64,000 nt of DNA from Chloroflexota bacterium (GTDB lineage Bacteria > Chloroflexota > Anaerolineae > UBA2200): the NCBI GenBank assembly GCA_030607875.1, contig JAUWJD010000001.1, positions 1 to 64,000 of the forward strand. Reading direction: 5' to 3'. Of this stretch, positions 1 to 9,075 are shown piece by piece (positions within the stretch are counted from its first letter, which is position 1; each line of letters starts with the position of its first letter). Under the pieces are notes generated by a model. It did no database searches. It saw only the letters and a program-made list of their open reading frames with translations, and was not told the origin of the DNA. Both the position numbers and the translations under genes were made by a program.

Positions 1-295
1 GGATCGGCTCAAAGTTCACCTTGATGTCGGGATAGTGCTGACTGAAACGGGCGATGGAATCGCGCACGACGTTCTGCTCCGACTCGCCACCCCAGCCCGA
101 CACCGTCAGCTCCGCGCCTTCCTCAGGGCAGAGGTCTCCCATGCATTCAACACCAGGCACAGGGGTCGCGGGTACTTTGGTGGGCGCCGGCCTGGGCGTG
201 GGTGTAGGCGTGGGTGTTGCCGCTGGCGCACAAGCACTCACCGCAAGGATCACCGCCAGAAGCACACCGATCAAACTAAACCACTTGTTTTTCAT
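1..295 (-). CDS. Sugar ABC transporter substrate-binding lipoprotein, N-terminal part (cut by window edge)
   Basis: Only the first 98 codons lie in the window. The start is the ATG at 295, seven bases after a strong AGGAGGAGAG ribosome site. The product begins with a short basic segment and hydrophobic core (about residues 3-19), then a lipobox AVSAC, so the protein is probably lipid-anchored through Cys. A Pro-Thr linker (TPTPTPTPRPAPT) follows, and then mature sequence with ELTVSGWGG and a segment like the N-lobe of family 1 sugar-binding proteins. It lies downstream of the LacI/GH65 genes on the same strand. The inferred role is capture of a disaccharide for the GH65 phosphorylase. The substrate is not visible, and the 3' end and permease genes are outside the window. 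Confidence 0.75.
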   Translation of the reverse strand, partial: MKNKWFSLIGVLLAVILAVSACAPAATPTPTPTPRPAPTKVPATPVPGVECMGDLCPEEGAELTVSGWGGESEQNVVRDSIARFSQHYPDIKVNFEPI

Positions 296-308
296 CTTAC
301 TCTCTCCT

Positions 309-430
309 CCTGAGTAGATCGTTCTTGGTCATCACCTTCAACAGTTTGGTTTGCTTGAAGCACATCTCTTTCTCTCTGACCGATAAGACCTCACCTCCCT
401 CCGTTCTCATCCATGTCACATCTACTCAGG
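309..430. repeat. 11-bp inverted repeat in the leader of the lipoprotein gene
   Basis: CCTGAGTAGAT at 309-319 is the exact reverse complement of ATCTACTCAGG at 420-430, 100 bases away. The inner copy touches the ribosome site of the sugar-binding lipoprotein gene, so a long-range RNA stem could hide it. It may also be chance. No AAACGTTT-type LacI operator was found in the 257-base gap between the two genes. Confidence 0.3.
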
Positions 431-552
431 GGACTTTATCCGAGTATGATATTGCTGTCCTGTTCCCTGCCGATGTAGCCTAGGGGCAGCCATCTGTCAG
501 ACCTGCAACCAGGCACACCAGCCGGCTCCTCACTTGTGCGCCAAGGCTCCCC

Positions 553-3378
553 CTACTCTGCAGCCCGCGTCAGGCGGGTAAGCAATTCCTTCCAGCGCAC
601 GCCTTCCAGACTGGGCAGCACCACGTGAGCCACACCTACCCGCTCCTCCGGTCCCAACCCAACTGTCCACATACCGGCCGCCAGGGCTGCTTCCACGCCC
701 GAGGCGGCGTCCTCCACGACCAAACACTGCGCTGGTGCCAGGCCCAGTTGCGCCGCCCCGTCCAAAAACAGGTCGGGCGCTGGCTTGTGCCGCTGAACGC
801 TGTGCCCGTCGGAAATCGCATCGATGAGGTCAGCGATGCCCAGTATTTCGATCACCGTTCGCGCGTTCTTGCTGGCCGAGCCAATGGCCACCTTGATTCC
901 TGCGGACCGCAGTTGCTCCAGTGACTCCAAGGCGCCAGGCAGCAGATTGGCTGGCGTCACCCCTTCAATGTACTCCAGGTAGTAGCGGTTCTTGCGCGCC
1001 ATCATCTCCTGGATCTGCTCTTCACTCGCTGGGCGATTGCCCAACAAGAGCAGCAATGAATCCCGACGGGACACGCCCCGCAGCGCCTCGTTGGCCTGCC
1101 GGTCAAAGGGAATGCCTTCCTCGTCGGCCAGCCGCTTCCAGCCCAGATAGTGGTATTCGGACGTGTCGGTCAGCACACCGTCCAGGTCAAAAATGACGCC
1201 GCGAATCTCCACGTCCGCGTGGGACGGCCGTAAGTCAAAGTCATACCATTGCCCACGCCAGCACAGTCGAAACTTGAGCCGCGTCCAGCCCGGCGGCAGG
1301 CGGGGATCGGCGACTGGCCCATCCCCGGTCAGGCGGATGCCGCCGAAACCAAAGACGACTGCCTGCCACAGCCCACCGGCCGAAGCCGCGTGGATGCCGT
1401 CTGCGGTGTTGCCCCGTACATCCTCCAGGTCTACCAGTGCCGCACGCATAAAGTGCTCGTAGGCCTGTTCTGGGTAGCTCAACTCGCTGGCCAGGATAGC
1501 GTGGATCGCTGGGCCAAGGGACGAGCCATACGCATGGTCGGTACGCGGAGCGTAGTAGTCCCAGTTGGTTTGTAGCGTCTCACGATCGTACCGGTCGCGC
1601 AGCAAGTAGAGGAGCATCAGCACGTCGGCCTGTTTCAACACTTGTCGCTTGTTGGCCCCATCGATGCCCAGAATAGCCTGCATGGACTGCTTGCGGGGCT
1701 CGTAATCGGCCAGGTTGATGTCTTCCAGATCAAAGAAACCTTCGAACTGCTCAATCAGGCCATTTTCAGGGTCGTGAAGCACCCACATACACTCAATGAT
1801 ATCGGCCCAATGCCTGAGCCGAGCGGGGGTCAGGTCCAGTTGGAGCTCCAGTTCGGTGGCCCGGCCGGGGCACTCTCGTCGCAGCCAGGCTAGCACCTCC
1901 AGCGCCGTCTCCAGGTGCCATTGGACCATGCGGTTGGTGAAGGCATTGTTATCCACATGCTCGTGATACTCGTCTGGGCCGATGATCTCGTTGATCTCGT
2001 ACCGGGCCCGTTCGGCGATCCACTCGGCGCGGCTGCCCCAAAAGACGGCCGTATCGAGAATGATCTCCGCCCCGTAGTCACGCAGAAAATCGTCGTCACC
2101 AGTGGCTCGCCAGTAGTGCCAGAGGGCGTAGGCCACATCGGCGCTGATGTGCAACTCGATGTCGCCAGGCCAAATGCGTACCAGTTCTTCACCTTTCGGA
2201 CCGGGCACCCAACGAGGCGTGACCTCGTCTCCCATTTCGGCGCTCTCCCAAGCGAACATGGCCCCCTTGTAACCTTCAGCCTTGGCCTTGCGTCGCGCTC
2301 CGTCCAGGGTGTGGTAGCGGTAGGCCTGCAGGTTGCAGGCCAAGGCAGGCTGGGTGTAAGCGAGGAAGGGAACAATGAAGATGTCCGTGTCCCAGAAGAC
2401 GTGGCCCCGATAGCCAAAGCCAGACAGTGTCTTGGCTGGAATACTAACCCGTTCATCGCAACGCGGCGCGGCGATCAGTATCTGAAAGAGGTCATAACGG
2501 ATGGCCAATTGAGCTGTGGAATCACCCTCTACGAGCACATCACTGGCCTGCCACACCTCTTCCCAGGCTGATTCGTGAGCGGCGAACAGTGCCGTGTAGT
2601 CAGACAGGCTGGCTAACTTTTCCCGGGCGGCCCGCGCAGGCGCGTCGGTCTCCCGCGAGGTGAAGATGGTCACCTGTTTGTCCAAGGTGATGGCCTGGCC
2701 GGGCCGGGCTCGGAAGGTTGTTATCAGTGTCGGGTAACCTTGGCAGCCGCAGGCATCTATGCGGGCCTCGGCTCCACCCACCACCAACCGGGCAGCCATG
2801 CCCAGGTCGATGGATGAATGGCGGGTGCGGACGTGCAGCCAGACTGTGTCGTTCGCTCCACCCTGGTCCTGCCACTCCCAGTGCATCATACCCAGGTTGT
2901 GCGCGTAGCTGTTGAGACCGGCCTGGATTTTGATGTGGCCCTCAAAGTCCAGCGGCGTAACCTGACATCGAATGGTGAGCACGTGTGGGTCGGCCAGGCT
3001 GCAGAAGCGTTCAAAGTGCAGATCGACCGTGTGGCCGGCCGGGCTGCGCCAGCGCACATCGCGGCTGAGCAGGCCCCGCTGTAAGTCGAGCCGCCGCTGG
3101 TAGCGCAAGATCTGGCCCCGGTCGAGCCGGAAGCGTTCGCCTTCGACAAGTATGGCCAGCGGCAGCCAGTCAGGACAGTTGACCAGTTCGGTGTAGACAA
3201 TGGGAACATCATCGTACACACCGTGTACAAGAGTGGCGGGCCACGCACCGGGATAGCCTTCTTCGAAGGCACCTCGGGTGCCTAGATAGCCGTTGCCCAG
3301 GGTGAACACCGTTTCGTGGTGGTGCAGCCGAATTGGATCAAATTCGTCTTTGGTGACCACCCATCCGGCTTCGTTCAC
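553..3378 (-). CDS. GH65 disaccharide phosphorylase fused to beta-phosphoglucomutase
   Basis: This 941-aa fusion has a family 65 glycoside phosphorylase at about residues 1-715 and a HAD-type beta-phosphoglucomutase at about 727-941. Visible GH65 signatures are RGHVFWDTD (324-332), GPDEYHEH with the probable general acid Glu470, and the phosphate-site region KQAD (582-585). The second domain opens with GVIFDLDGVLTDT, with nucleophile Asp731 and acid/base Asp733. The family phosphorolyses maltose, trehalose, kojibiose or similar to beta-glucose 1-phosphate plus glucose, and the fused mutase would convert that to glucose 6-phosphate. The start is a GTG preceded by GAGGTAAG, just 15 bases after the lacI-type stop, so the two genes form an operon. 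The protein lacks a signal peptide and is cytoplasmic. The disaccharide specificity cannot be read from sequence. Confidence 0.92.
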   Translation of the reverse strand: MNEAGWVVTKDEFDPIRLHHHETVFTLGNGYLGTRGAFEEGYPGAWPATLVHGVYDDVPIVYTELVNCPDWLPLAILVEGERFRLDRGQILRYQRRLDLQRGLLSRDVRWRSPAGHTVDLHFERFCSLADPHVLTIRCQVTPLDFEGHIKIQAGLNSYAHNLGMMHWEWQDQGGANDTVWLHVRTRHSSIDLGMAARLVVGGAEARIDACGCQGYPTLITTFRARPGQAITLDKQVTIFTSRETDAPARAAREKLASLSDYTALFAAHESAWEEVWQASDVLVEGDSTAQLAIRYDLFQILIAAPRCDERVSIPAKTLSGFGYRGHVFWDTDIFIVPFLAYTQPALACNLQAYRYHTLDGARRKAKAEGYKGAMFAWESAEMGDEVTPRWVPGPKGEELVRIWPGDIELHISADVAYALWHYWRATGDDDFLRDYGAEIILDTAVFWGSRAEWIAERARYEINEIIGPDEYHEHVDNNAFTNRMVQWHLETALEVLAWLRRECPGRATELELQLDLTPARLRHWADIIECMWVLHDPENGLIEQFEGFFDLEDINLADYEPRKQSMQAILGIDGANKRQVLKQADVLMLLYLLRDRYDRETLQTNWDYYAPRTDHAYGSSLGPAIHAILASELSYPEQAYEHFMRAALVDLEDVRGNTADGIHAASAGGLWQAVVFGFGGIRLTGDGPVADPRLPPGWTRLKFRLCWRGQWYDFDLRPSHADVEIRGVIFDLDGVLTDTSEYHYLGWKRLADEEGIPFDRQANEALRGVSRRDSLLLLLGNRPASEEQIQEMMARKNRYYLEYIEGVTPANLLPGALESLEQLRSAGIKVAIGSASKNARTVIEILGIADLIDAISDGHSVQRHKPAPDLFLDGAAQLGLAPAQCLVVEDAASGVEAALAAGMWTVGLGPEERVGVAHVVLPSLEGVRWKELLTRLTRAAE

Positions 3379-3393
3379 AGCTACTTACCTCGG

Positions 3394-4419
3394 TCAAGAC
3401 CTGACACTGAGAGCCGTCGAATCGCGCACGATCAGGCGCGGTTTGAGCAACACCTGGGCCGGCGAGGGCGTCTCGCCGTGCAGCAGGTCTATCAACATGC
3501 TCACCAGCCGCTCCCCCACCCCAGCGATTGGCTGGCGCAGGCTGGTGAGCGGGGGACGCAGATAGTCGGTGATGGGGGCGTCGTCAAAGCCAACCACCGC
3601 CAAATCAGGGCCAACCTCCAGCCCAGCGTCGGCGGTGGCGTTCATCACGCCAATGGCCATCAAGTCGCTGAGGGCGACCACTGCCGTAGGCCGCTGATTG
3701 GATGGCAGGGCCAGCCAGGGCTGGGCAGCCCGATAGGCCTCCTCATAGTCGTTTTGACTGCGGGTGATCCAGCCCTGGTCCACACGCAAACCGGCGCTGG
3801 CCATCGCCTTCCCGTAGCCGGCCAACCGATACTGGCCAGTGAGCGAGTCCTCAGGCCAGGCCAGGCAGGCAATGCGCTGGTGACCCAACTCCAGCAGGTG
3901 GGCCACTGCTAGTTCTACGCCGTTGCTGCCGTCTACATCCACCCAGTGGAAATTCCATTCCGGGTTGGAGCGGCCAAAGGCCACGAAGGGAAAGCCCACG
4001 TCCAGCAAATAGCGGATGCGCCGGTCGTCCAGGTTGGTGTTGGACAGGATGAAACCGTCCACCCGGTCCCGTTCCACCATCTCGCGGTAAACACTTATCT
4101 CGTTGTAGGGTTTGGGACAAGGGAAGGTCAGGACATGATAGTCGTGTCGGCCGGCAGCGTCAGCCACACTTTTGATGAACTTGTCCAGGATAGGGTCGAA
4201 CTGATTCGGGAGCACGGGGTGCCAGGAATAGCCTATCATGCGGCTTTCGTTGGCCTGAAGTCCCTTGGCGAGGACACTGGGACGGTAGCCCAGTTTCTCC
4301 ACGGCCCGCAGCACGCGCTGGCGCGTCCCTGCGCTCACGGAACCGCTGTTGTTGAGAACGTACGAAACTGTGGCGACAGAAACGCTCGCTTCCTTCGCTA
4401 CATCTTTTATTGTGGGCAT
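3394..4419 (-). CDS. LacI-family transcriptional regulator
   Basis: This 341-aa protein starts with the classic LacI helix-turn-helix and hinge (TIKDVAKEASVSVATVSYVL, with a hinge near residues 48-60), followed by a periplasmic-binding-protein-like effector domain (about 60-335). It is the first gene of the transcript that continues into the GH65/mutase fusion, so it very likely controls disaccharide use. A perfect 12-bp palindrome with central CG lies between its promoter and its start codon, consistent with autoregulation. The effector is inferred to be the disaccharide or a sugar phosphate derived from it. Confidence 0.93.
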   Translation of the reverse strand: MPTIKDVAKEASVSVATVSYVLNNSGSVSAGTRQRVLRAVEKLGYRPSVLAKGLQANESRMIGYSWHPVLPNQFDPILDKFIKSVADAAGRHDYHVLTFPCPKPYNEISVYREMVERDRVDGFILSNTNLDDRRIRYLLDVGFPFVAFGRSNPEWNFHWVDVDGSNGVELAVAHLLELGHQRIACLAWPEDSLTGQYRLAGYGKAMASAGLRVDQGWITRSQNDYEEAYRAAQPWLALPSNQRPTAVVALSDLMAIGVMNATADAGLEVGPDLAVVGFDDAPITDYLRPPLTSLRQPIAGVGERLVSMLIDLLHGETPSPAQVLLKPRLIVRDSTALSVRS

Positions 4420-4431
4420 CCCCGTCTCCGC

Positions 4432-4443
4432 TTAAACGTTTAA
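4432..4443. promoter_or_regulatory. Palindromic LacI-type operator TTAAACGTTTAA
   Basis: This is a perfect 12-bp palindrome with a central CpG, typical of LacI/GalR-family sites. It sits 13 bases before the regulator ATG and about 50 bases after the predicted transcription start. The arrangement suggests roadblock-type autorepression of the regulator-phosphorylase operon. Confidence 0.75.
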
Positions 4444-4498
4444 ACCCCGTTGCCAAAAAAAAGAGCGGCACACACCTGCTGACGCCTTGAACATCTAA

Positions 4499-4527
4499 AT
4501 CATATTACAATTTTGGAAATTTGTCAA
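4499..4527 (-). promoter_or_regulatory. Sigma-70-type promoter of the lacI/GH65 operon
   Basis: On the minus strand TTGACA (4527-4522) and TATGAT (4504-4499) are separated by exactly 17 bases. The predicted start, near 4492, gives a leader of roughly 73 bases that contains the palindromic operator. Confidence 0.75.
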
Positions 4528-4673
4528 ACCAGCACTGTGCGTCTGGAGGAAGAATCCGTACACGAGTTACACACACAGAAGCGCAAGACCAGCCGCGGCA
4601 AACATGCGGCGGCATCCTTTGAATACGCCCTGGCCGACAACCTGCTGGAATTCTCGTGCACAAGGGACCATGG

Positions 4674-5336
4674 TTAGGAAATGCCTCGCCCCTGCACTGA
4701 AGGCTGCGCTTCCTTGGCCTTGCGCACGGCAGCATTGGCGTCCTGCCCGAAAACGTCAGCCCCGATGTCGTCTGCAAAGCGCTGAGTGACTGGTGCCCCT
4801 CCCACCATCACCGTGATCCTGTCGCGCAAACCTGCCTTCTCGATGGCCTCGATCGTGGATTTCATCGACATCATCGTGGTGGTCAACAGGGCGGACATGC
4901 CCAGCAACTGAGGGGAATGCTCGCGTATCGCCTGCACAAATGTCTCTGCTGAAACATCAACACCCAGATCGATCACCTGGAAGCCAGCGCCTTCCAACAT
5001 CATGACGACCAGATTTTTGCCAATGTCATGCAGGTCCCCTGCCACAGTCCCGATGACCACGGTACCCACGGACCCGACACCTTCCTCGCCCAACAGGGGC
5101 CGCAGCACTGTCACGCCTGCTTTCATGGCCCGGGCGGCGACAAGCATCTCCGGCACAAAGAACTCGCGTTTCTCGAACCGGTCCCCAACTTCGGCCATCG
5201 CCGCGACCAGGGCCTCGTTCAACGGCTCTTCAGGCGACAGGCCCTGCTCGAGCGCCTGGGAGATCAATGTGCTCACACCCTGAGCATCTCCGGCGATTAC
5301 TTTGTCGTAGATCTCCCGCTTTACTGCTTCGTGCAT
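4674..5336 (-). CDS. Corrinoid (B12-binding) methyltransferase-associated protein
   Basis: This 220-aa protein has a helical cap domain (about 1-85) followed by a Rossmann-like cobalamin domain with the DxHxxG motif as GDLHDIGKN, where the His is the lower cobalt ligand. The family (MtbC1/MtmC-like, MetH-like module) carries methyl groups between a substrate methyltransferase and an acceptor. No partner methyltransferase is in the window. The ATG at 5336 follows an AGGGGGG ribosome site. The frame stays open 43 codons upstream, but that part is a dispersed repeat and not protein-like. The first codons (MHEAV) themselves lie in the conserved box of the repeat. Confidence 0.88.
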   Translation of the reverse strand: MHEAVKREIYDKVIAGDAQGVSTLISQALEQGLSPEEPLNEALVAAMAEVGDRFEKREFFVPEMLVAARAMKAGVTVLRPLLGEEGVGSVGTVVIGTVAGDLHDIGKNLVVMMLEGAGFQVIDLGVDVSAETFVQAIREHSPQLLGMSALLTTTMMSMKSTIEAIEKAGLRDRITVMVGGAPVTQRFADDIGADVFGQDANAAVRKAKEAQPSVQGRGIS

Positions 5337-5397
5337 CAGTTGCTGACCCCCCTTTGGCGCGATTATGGCATAAAAACGGCTGCCTGAGTTTAGCAAT
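5322..5397 (-). repeat. Dispersed leader repeat, copy 1
   Basis: Read toward the corrinoid gene, this copy contains ATTGCTAAACTCAGGCAGCC, then CGCCAAAGGGG and the terminal box GCACGAAGCAGTA, shared with copies near 13.4, 20.8-21.3, 31.0 and 31.3 kb. Here the box has become the start of the coding sequence (ATGCACGAAGCAGTA). The pairing arm opposite GCTAAAC is degenerate (GGTCAGC). Confidence 0.7.
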
Positions 5398-5440
5398 CCC
5401 GTCGAGCCATCCCGTCGGTGCGGGACCCTTCGGCTGTCGC
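5397..5440. repeat. GC-rich intergenic repeat unit C, copy 1
   Basis: About 44 bases starting CCCGTCGAGCCATCCCGTCG are almost identical to 31418-31461. The unit contains a small hairpin (CCCG..CGGG). It lies in the gap between the ABC exporter gene and the corrinoid gene, and it accounts for the spurious open frame upstream of the latter. Confidence 0.75.
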
Positions 5441-5461
5441 CTTCGCTGTTTGCGTTATGAT

Positions 5462-7285
5462 TCACTCTATTTCTTCGACGAGAAGCCGGGCCTGCTCGAT
5501 GTACTCCAGAGACTGGTGACGGAAGTAAGTGTTGTACAGCTCAGCGTAGTGGCCGCCAGCAGCCAGCAGCGATTCGTGGTCTCCTTCCTCGATGATCTCT
5601 CCATCGCGCAGCACGATGATGCGATCCGCATTGCGTACTGTGGACAGACGGTGAGCAATCACCACTGCCGTTCGCCCGCGCATCACCACCTCCAGCCCCT
5701 GCTGGATCTGCGCTTCGGTGAATAGATCGACGCTGGCCGGGGCCTCGTCCAGGATGAGTATGGCCGGTTCCTTCAGCAACACACGCGCCAGGACGACCAG
5801 TTGGCGCTGGCCCATGGAGAGGTGTGCCCCCCGCTCACCAACGTCGGTATCCAGTCCAGCGGTGAGGTCGTCCAACCATTCGCCGTTGCCAATGCCTAGC
5901 GCTGCCTCGCGCACCTGTGGATCAGTCGCCTGTGGGCAGCCGTAGCGGATATTATCCCGTACCGTACCGGAGAAGAGGAACGGCTCCTGCGGCACCAGCC
6001 CGACGTGCTGCCGGTACTGGCTCAGCTCCAGACGGCGGATATCGCGGCCATCGATCAGCAGCTCTCCGCCCTGGAATTCGTAGAATCGCGCTATCAGGCG
6101 CGCCAGGCTTGACTTGCCTGCCCCAGTGTGGCCTACCAGTGCTATGGTCTCCCTGGGTTGAATCTCCAGACCAAAGTCCGGCAGCACAACTTCCTCGCCG
6201 GTATAGGTGAACTCCAGGTGGCGGAACTCGATTCGGCCATCCAGTGCTTCTACTGGCTCGGCTGCCGTCTGCACAACCTTGGGCTCGGCGTCAATCAGGG
6301 CGAACACGCGCTCCGAGGCTGACAGGCCATCCTGGAACTGGCTCCAGAAGGAGGCGATACCCATGATCGGAAACCAGTAAAAGCCCACGGTCTGCATAAA
6401 CAGCACCCAGTTGCCGGGGCTTACCGCGCCCCCGCGGATGGCCAGCCCGCCAGCGTACACCAGTAGGGCTATCCCCACGCCTTGGGCGATGCCCATGATG
6501 GGGAAAACCGTGACAAGCGTCATACCACGCCGCAATCCAACGCGAAAAGCTTGCTGATTCTTGGCCTCGAAGGTATCGTACACGGCCTGCTCCTGGCGAA
6601 AGCTCTTGGCAATCATGATCCCGCTGATCGACTCCTGGATCTCGGCATTGATCTTGGCCGTAACCCGTCGGGCATGCCGGGTGACAGTGCGCGCAACACG
6701 GCGGAAGCTGAGCGCGATGGCGGCAGCAATGGGCGTCATTCCCAGCAGCAACAGCGTCAGCAGGGCATCGACTCGCAGCAGCCAGATGGACAGCAACACC
6801 ACCAGCAACACCTGGCTGAACAGGTCTATGGTCAGGGTCACTACGGTGCTAAAGTCCTGCGTGTCCGACGTCACGCGGCTGACAATCTTGCCCGAGGGGT
6901 GCTCATCGAAGAAAGAGAGGTCATGCCGGATGGTAGCATGGAATACGTCCTCCCGCAGCTTGAGCACCACATTGCCCACGACGCGGGCGGAGAATAACTG
7001 GCGGATGTAGTTAAAGACCCAACCTGACACTCCCAACAGAAGCACGCCGCCTGCCAAGAACCACATAACCTGCGGCGAAGGATCTGTGATCAACTGATCA
7101 ATGGCCCTGGAGATCAGGATGGGCCCACCCATTCTCATCAGCGAATTCAACGTCAGCATGACGGCAACGAGAACCATCTGGCGAGCGTATGGTCGGAAAT
7201 AGCCTACGATCCGTCCGAGTAGTTCCCTATCGCTATAGTTTCGGTCATAAGCCTCTGTGTCGAGGCCACCCATTACGAAAGGCAT
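5462..7285 (-). CDS. ABC exporter half-transporter, catalytically competent subunit
   Basis: This 607-aa protein has an N-terminal six-helix exporter domain (about 35-320) and a C-terminal ATPase domain (about 360-595). Walker A is GHTGAGKSS, the signature is the altered LSMGQ, and Walker B ends ILILDEAPASVD with the catalytic Glu intact. It follows the sister half-transporter by 23 bases. Together they match the asymmetric heterodimer type (TM287/288, BmrCD), where one ATP site is degenerate. Substrates of such exporters are lipids, drugs or peptides and cannot be deduced here. The gene is the last of a three-gene unit starting with the GH15 enzyme. Confidence 0.92.
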   Translation of the reverse strand: MPFVMGGLDTEAYDRNYSDRELLGRIVGYFRPYARQMVLVAVMLTLNSLMRMGGPILISRAIDQLITDPSPQVMWFLAGGVLLLGVSGWVFNYIRQLFSARVVGNVVLKLREDVFHATIRHDLSFFDEHPSGKIVSRVTSDTQDFSTVVTLTIDLFSQVLLVVLLSIWLLRVDALLTLLLLGMTPIAAAIALSFRRVARTVTRHARRVTAKINAEIQESISGIMIAKSFRQEQAVYDTFEAKNQQAFRVGLRRGMTLVTVFPIMGIAQGVGIALLVYAGGLAIRGGAVSPGNWVLFMQTVGFYWFPIMGIASFWSQFQDGLSASERVFALIDAEPKVVQTAAEPVEALDGRIEFRHLEFTYTGEEVVLPDFGLEIQPRETIALVGHTGAGKSSLARLIARFYEFQGGELLIDGRDIRRLELSQYRQHVGLVPQEPFLFSGTVRDNIRYGCPQATDPQVREAALGIGNGEWLDDLTAGLDTDVGERGAHLSMGQRQLVVLARVLLKEPAILILDEAPASVDLFTEAQIQQGLEVVMRGRTAVVIAHRLSTVRNADRIIVLRDGEIIEEGDHESLLAAGGHYAELYNTYFRHQSLEYIEQARLLVEEIE

Positions 7286-7308
7286 CGCTTTCCTTGTCCA
7301 GCTTTTTG

Positions 7309-9063
7309 CTACTCGTAGCGTGCAAAGATACGCCGGTAGGCTTCGCTGCGTTCGAACAGCTCTTCGTGCGTTCCTTGGTCTACCAATTCTCCCTGGCGCA
7401 GCACCAGGATACGATCAGCCCAGCGGATTTGGCTCAACCGGTGGGTGATCAGAAAGGTCGTCCGCTGGCTGCTGATGCGCCACATGGCACGCTGAATCTG
7501 GTCTTCAGTGGCACTGTCAATGGCACTGGTGCTATCGTCCAGGATCAATATGCGCGGGTTGGTGAGAAAGGCCCGAGCGATGGCGATGCGCTGCCGCTGC
7601 CCACCGGAAAGGGTCACACCCCGCTCACCCAGTTCGGCGTCGTAGCCCACCGGCAAGCAGGCGATGAACTCGTGTGCTTGGGCTTCGCGGGCAGCGTGCT
7701 CAATCTCGGCCTGGCTGGCGTCCGCGCGCCCGAAGGCGATGTTCTCCCGAACTGCGCGTGAAAACAGGAACACATCCTGCTCGATGGTGGAGATCTGCGA
7801 ACGCAGCGCTTCCAGGCTCCAATCACGCACGTCCACCCCATCCACCAAGACCCGCCCGCTGTCCACATCGAAGATGCGGTTGATAAGCCGCGTGAGCGTG
7901 GTCTTGCCAGAGCCTGTCTGTCCCACGATGGCAATGGTCTCTCCCGGCTGCGCGCAGAAGCTGACATTCTTCAGCACCGGTTTGCTATCGTAGCTGAAGC
8001 TGACGTTCTTGAAAACCACTTGGCCGCGAATGGGACGGGCAACACCGGCCTTATTTTCATCCAGCTCTGTCTCGGTGTTGATCAGCTCCAGGATGCGCTC
8101 GGCAGAGGCAGCCCCTAACTGCACCAGGTTGAAGGAGAAGATGGAAATGAAGGTTGGGAAGCGCAGCGCCCCCATCAAGCCCAGGAACGCGACCATCTGA
8201 CCCAGGGTAATGGCGTCCCCGCGCCAGAGCGATATGGCATGCAGCAAGGCGACAGCCCAGGCCACGCTGAAGGCTAACATCGGCAGATAGCGAGCCTGGA
8301 TCTCGCCCTGCTGTACGAAGTAGTCGCGATACTGGCGCGCATCCGCGGCAAAGCGGGCCCATTCCTGCTTTTCCTGGACGCTCGCTTTGACCACCTCTAT
8401 TCCAGCCACGGCCTCGGCCAGACCTGCATTCATTTCTCCGAATTGCTCGCGCATGGCCAGGCTCACTGGTTTGAGCTTGCGGTTATAGTCGGCTACAGTG
8501 ATGACCAGCAGGGCGACGAAGATGAGCGGCACAAGCAGCAGCTCAGTTTTGAGCCGTGCAATCAAAGTAAGCGGGACGATGGTGGACATGACTGAATCTG
8601 CGATCAGCATCACTCCCGGGCTGAACATCAGGTTGAGCATGTGTACGTCGTTGGTAGCACGGGCCATAATGTCGCCGATGCGCTGCCGACCGTGAAAGGT
8701 CTGGCTCTTGCCCAGCAGGCTGATGTAGAGCTCCTGGCGGGCGTCCCGCTCAATGTGCTGAGCCAGGAACTCCATAGAATAGTTGCGCAGCAAGCCGGTC
8801 AGACCCTGTCCAACTCCACAACCCACCACGCTCAGTGCCAGGCTCAGCAGGGCGGCCGTTCGCCAATCAGGCGTGGTGATCAGGTCGAATCCTCGCCCGA
8901 CAAAGATCTGGATGTAGCTGTAGAACAAATTGTTCAGAACAGTAGCAACGACCGTGAGCAGCGGCAGGTAGGGGTAGCGCAGCAGGTGGGAAAAAATCCA
9001 ACGCATCGGCCCAGAGCGGTTGTAGCGGTATTCGTTTTCGACGGTGAACTCGCGCTTTTCCAC
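7309..9063 (-). CDS. ABC exporter half-transporter, subunit with degenerate Walker B
   Basis: This 584-aa protein has a six-helix exporter domain (about 20-320) and an ATPase domain (about 335-580). Walker A is GQTGSGKTT and the signature is canonical LSGGQRQR. Walker B reads ILILDDSTSAID, with Asp where the catalytic Glu should be. This complements the next gene, which has a canonical Walker B but altered signature, so the pair should form a heterodimer with one weak ATP site. The start is GTG at 9063, 12 bases after the GH15 stop, without an obvious ribosome site, which suggests translational coupling. Confidence 0.92.
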   Translation of the reverse strand: MEKREFTVENEYRYNRSGPMRWIFSHLLRYPYLPLLTVVATVLNNLFYSYIQIFVGRGFDLITTPDWRTAALLSLALSVVGCGVGQGLTGLLRNYSMEFLAQHIERDARQELYISLLGKSQTFHGRQRIGDIMARATNDVHMLNLMFSPGVMLIADSVMSTIVPLTLIARLKTELLLVPLIFVALLVITVADYNRKLKPVSLAMREQFGEMNAGLAEAVAGIEVVKASVQEKQEWARFAADARQYRDYFVQQGEIQARYLPMLAFSVAWAVALLHAISLWRGDAITLGQMVAFLGLMGALRFPTFISIFSFNLVQLGAASAERILELINTETELDENKAGVARPIRGQVVFKNVSFSYDSKPVLKNVSFCAQPGETIAIVGQTGSGKTTLTRLINRIFDVDSGRVLVDGVDVRDWSLEALRSQISTIEQDVFLFSRAVRENIAFGRADASQAEIEHAAREAQAHEFIACLPVGYDAELGERGVTLSGGQRQRIAIARAFLTNPRILILDDSTSAIDSATEDQIQRAMWRISSQRTTFLITHRLSQIRWADRILVLRQGELVDQGTHEELFERSEAYRRIFARYE

Positions 9064-9075
9064 GGATTGTATGTT

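Noticed and set aside
4674-5461. Cobalamin riboswitch upstream of the corrinoid gene
   Set aside because: No B12-box or long structured leader typical of that riboswitch was recognised; the upstream DNA is the dispersed repeat.
5337-5465. N-terminal extension of the corrinoid protein to 263 residues
   Set aside because: The extension is encoded by repeat units B/C-like DNA, whereas a strong ribosome site and the typical family start are at 5336.
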